From Chloroflexia bacterium (lineage in GTDB: Bacteria; Chloroflexota; Chloroflexia; Thermomicrobiales; UBA6265), in the NCBI GenBank assembly GCA_013698305.1, contig JACCVC010000307.1, positions 1-16,783 of the forward strand: DNA of 16,783 bases, read 5' to 3'. The notes beneath the pieces are model-generated. The model did not search any database. It saw only the letters and a list, made by a program, of their open reading frames with translations, and was not told the DNA's origin. The translations under genes and the position numbers were made by a program. This document shows, piece after piece, positions 14,895-16,783 of the stretch (positions are counted from its first letter, which is position 1; each line of letters begins with the position of its first letter).

Positions 14895-16646
14895 ATGAGC
14901 AGCAACGGCATGCCGAACGGGTCCAACGGTGACGACGGCCAGAATGGCGTCGACATGCGTTTCAACAGCCGCACGCTCTATGACGGCAACGATCGGGCTG
15001 GCGCCCGCGCGATGATGAAGGGTATCGGGTTCACCGACGAAGATCTCAAGAAACCCATCATTGGCATCGCCAACACCTGGATCGAGACGATGCCGTGCAA
15101 CTACAACCTGCGACGGTTGGCCGAAGTGGTCAAGAAGGGCGTCCGCGCGGCGGGTGGAACTCCCATGGAGTTCAACACGGTCGCGATCTCTGACGGCGTC
15201 ACGATGGGCACGGAGGGGATGAAGACGTCGCTGATCTCCCGCGAGGTGATCGCGGACTCGGTCGAGCTGGTCGGGCGCGGTCACATGTTCGACGGCATCA
15301 TCGCGCTCGGCGCCTGTGACAAGACGTTGCCGGGCCTGGCGATGGCGCTGGCGCGGCTGAACGTGCCGAGCTTCTGCCTCTATGGCGGCTCCATCTTGCC
15401 CGGATTCTGGCACGGCAAGGAGGTTACCATTCGCTCAGTCTACGAGGCGATCGGCGCGAACGCGGCAGGAAAGATGAGCGACGAGGACCTGATGGACCTG
15501 GAGAACGTGGCGTGTCCGGGCGCGGGCGCCTGCGGTGGCCAGTACACGGCCAACACGATGGCGATGGCGATGGAGTTCCTGGGGATGTCGCCGCTGGGCA
15601 CCGCCTCGCCGCCGGCGGTTGACCCGCGCAAGGAAGAGGTCGGCGAGAAGGCGGGCGCGCTGATCATGGACCTGCTCCGGCGCAACCTGCGTCCCAGCGA
15701 CATCCTCACCCGCAAGGCGTTCGAGAATGCCATCGCCGGTGTCTGCGCGTCGGGTGGGTCCACCAACGCGGTGTTGCACCTGCTGGCGCTGGCGCGGGAG
15801 GCGGATGTCGAGCTTTCCATCGACGACTTCGACGACATCTCGCAGCGCACCCCGCTGATCGCCGATCTGATGCCGGGCGGCAAGTACGCCGCCGCCGACC
15901 TCGACAAGGCTGGTGGCATCCAGCTGGTTGCGCAACGAATGGTGGACGCCGGGCTGCTGGACGGATCGTGCCCGACGCCGACCGGTCGCTCACTGGGCGA
16001 GGAGGCCGGGCTCGCGACCGAGACCGCCGGTCAGGATGTCGTCCACGCCGTCGCCGATCCGATCAAGAAGACCGGTGGCCTGCATATCCTCAAGGGCAAT
16101 CTCGCGCCAAATGGGGCGGTGGTGAAGTTGTTTGGGTATGAGCGGACCTACCACAAGGGACCAGCGCGGGTGTTCAATTCCGAGCATGAGGCGTCGATTG
16201 CTGTCCATGACCGAAAGATCAACGCCGGGGACATCGTGGTGATTCGCTACGAAGGCCCGAGGGGCGGCCCTGGCATGCAGGAGATGCTGGGCGTCACGGC
16301 GGCCATCGTCGGTCAGGGACTGGGCGATTCGGTCGCGCTGATCACTGACGGTCGATTCAGCGGCGCGACCCGAGGGTTGATGGTCGGGCATGTCGCCCCG
16401 GAAGCGCAGGTAGGCGGTCCGATCGCGGCGTTGCGCGAGGGGGATCAGGTGATTATCGACGCCGAGAACCGGGTGCTGTCGGTGGAACTGACCGATGACG
16501 AGATCGCCGCCAGGTTGCGGGACTGGACCGCGCCGACGCTTCGCTACAAGAACGGCGTGATGGCGAAATACGCGATGCTTGTCCGCCAGGCTGACCAGGG
16601 CGCGACGACGTTGCTGGTCGACGACCTCGCCGACAACCTTTCGTGA
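14895..16646 (+). CDS. ilvD: Dihydroxy-acid dehydratase
   Basis: A 583-residue IlvD/Edd-family enzyme; it dehydrates 2,3-dihydroxy-isovalerate and 2,3-dihydroxy-3-methylvalerate to the keto acids of valine and isoleucine. Fe-S ligands are predicted as C68 (ETMPCNYN), C141 (GACDKTLPG) and C213 (GAGACGGQY). D100 and D142 would bind Mg, and K143 is the usual carbamylated Lys. The C-terminal part has VIRYEGPRGGPGMQEM, ALITDGRFSGATRG and GHVAPEA. ATG 14895 has GGAGG 6 nt upstream; an in-frame ATG at 14832 would add 21 residues that do not fit. No other ilv or leu gene is in the window. A 5-bp hairpin (14855-14867) lies in the leader, but no T-box is recognisable. Confidence 0.95.
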   Translation: MSSNGMPNGSNGDDGQNGVDMRFNSRTLYDGNDRAGARAMMKGIGFTDEDLKKPIIGIANTWIETMPCNYNLRRLAEVVKKGVRAAGGTPMEFNTVAISDGVTMGTEGMKTSLISREVIADSVELVGRGHMFDGIIALGACDKTLPGLAMALARLNVPSFCLYGGSILPGFWHGKEVTIRSVYEAIGANAAGKMSDEDLMDLENVACPGAGACGGQYTANTMAMAMEFLGMSPLGTASPPAVDPRKEEVGEKAGALIMDLLRRNLRPSDILTRKAFENAIAGVCASGGSTNAVLHLLALAREADVELSIDDFDDISQRTPLIADLMPGGKYAAADLDKAGGIQLVAQRMVDAGLLDGSCPTPTGRSLGEEAGLATETAGQDVVHAVADPIKKTGGLHILKGNLAPNGAVVKLFGYERTYHKGPARVFNSEHEASIAVHDRKINAGDIVVIRYEGPRGGPGMQEMLGVTAAIVGQGLGDSVALITDGRFSGATRGLMVGHVAPEAQVGGPIAALREGDQVIIDAENRVLSVELTDDEIAARLRDWTAPTLRYKNGVMAKYAMLVRQADQGATTLLVDDLADNLS

Positions 16647-16666
16647 CCGGAACGCGCGGCATGTGG

Positions 16667-16756
16667 GCCCGGACATGGAGTCCGGGCGACATATCGGGAT
16701 CGGCAGGCGGCCCAGAATGCTCGGGGTTGCGTAGGCCCGGACCCAGGTGTCCGGGC
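16667..16756. repeat. Two tandem palindromes with identical stems after ilvD
   Basis: GCCCGGAC/GTCCGGGC occurs twice: at 16667-16674/16680-16687 (5-nt loop) and at 16735-16742/16749-16756 (6-nt loop), 68 bp apart. Each is an 8-bp perfect stem preceded by GTGG or GTAGG. They belong to the same palindrome style as those at 1410, 6485 and 8590. Without T runs they look like REP-type elements that may also end or stabilise the ilvD transcript. Confidence 0.6.
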
Positions 16757-16783
16757 AGAATCGGACATATTGCCATACCCCGG

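Overview
The window looks like ordinary chromosomal DNA from a high-GC bacterium. The gene mix is a TypA GTPase, paired F420/LLM-type oxidoreductases, a membrane-attached MutS-like ATPase, a YggT protein, many GTG/TTG starts and dispersed GC-rich palindromes. This fits a Chloroflexota (Thermomicrobia-like) genome, but that is an inference from gene content and style; no marker in the window fixes the taxon.

Layout. 1-1065 (+): the 3' end of a GyrI-like effector-binding protein, then a Uma2-family nuclease with a probably leaderless start. 1062-2174 (-): a toxin-antitoxin patch made of a vapB broken by an in-frame TAA, an intact-looking PIN toxin vapC joined to it by an ATGA overlap, and a second VapB-like antitoxin with no toxin of its own. 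2453-4309 (+): typA/bipA, whose probable terminator hairpin begins in its own stop codon and ends inside the convergent gene. 4351-4941 (-): an ArsR-type winged-helix regulator. 5140-6426 (+): a short TetR regulator overlapping a small conserved gene cut by an in-frame TAG, then a ferritin-like protein. 6557-7060 (-): a zinc-ribbon Nudix hydrolase. 7191-11977 (+): a mercuric-reductase-like flavoprotein, a metal-dependent amidohydrolase, and a MutS-like ATPase with membrane segments starting 6 nt after the amidohydrolase. 12004-12147: a 144-bp structured palindromic repeat with imperfect terminal inverted repeats. 12181-14647 (-): a small membrane protein, YggT, and two tandem LLM-class oxidoreductase paralogues. 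14895-16646 (+): ilvD, followed by two copies of a short palindrome.

How it works together. Most genes are independent housekeeping or accessory units. The coherent sets are the vapBC patch, the TetR plus interrupted-gene pair, the amidohydrolase-mutS-like pair and the LLM pair. Two small genes (vapB and the gene after tetR) carry single in-frame nonsense codons with the conserved remainder still readable, which suggests recent decay or sequence error in accessory DNA. A family of short hairpins of similar design sits at the 3' ends of several genes and may act as terminators or REP-like repeats. I did not find a clearly new multi-gene system. The most unusual items are the two nonsense-split genes, the vapB*-vapC-vapB' arrangement, the hairpin family and the 144-bp repeat.
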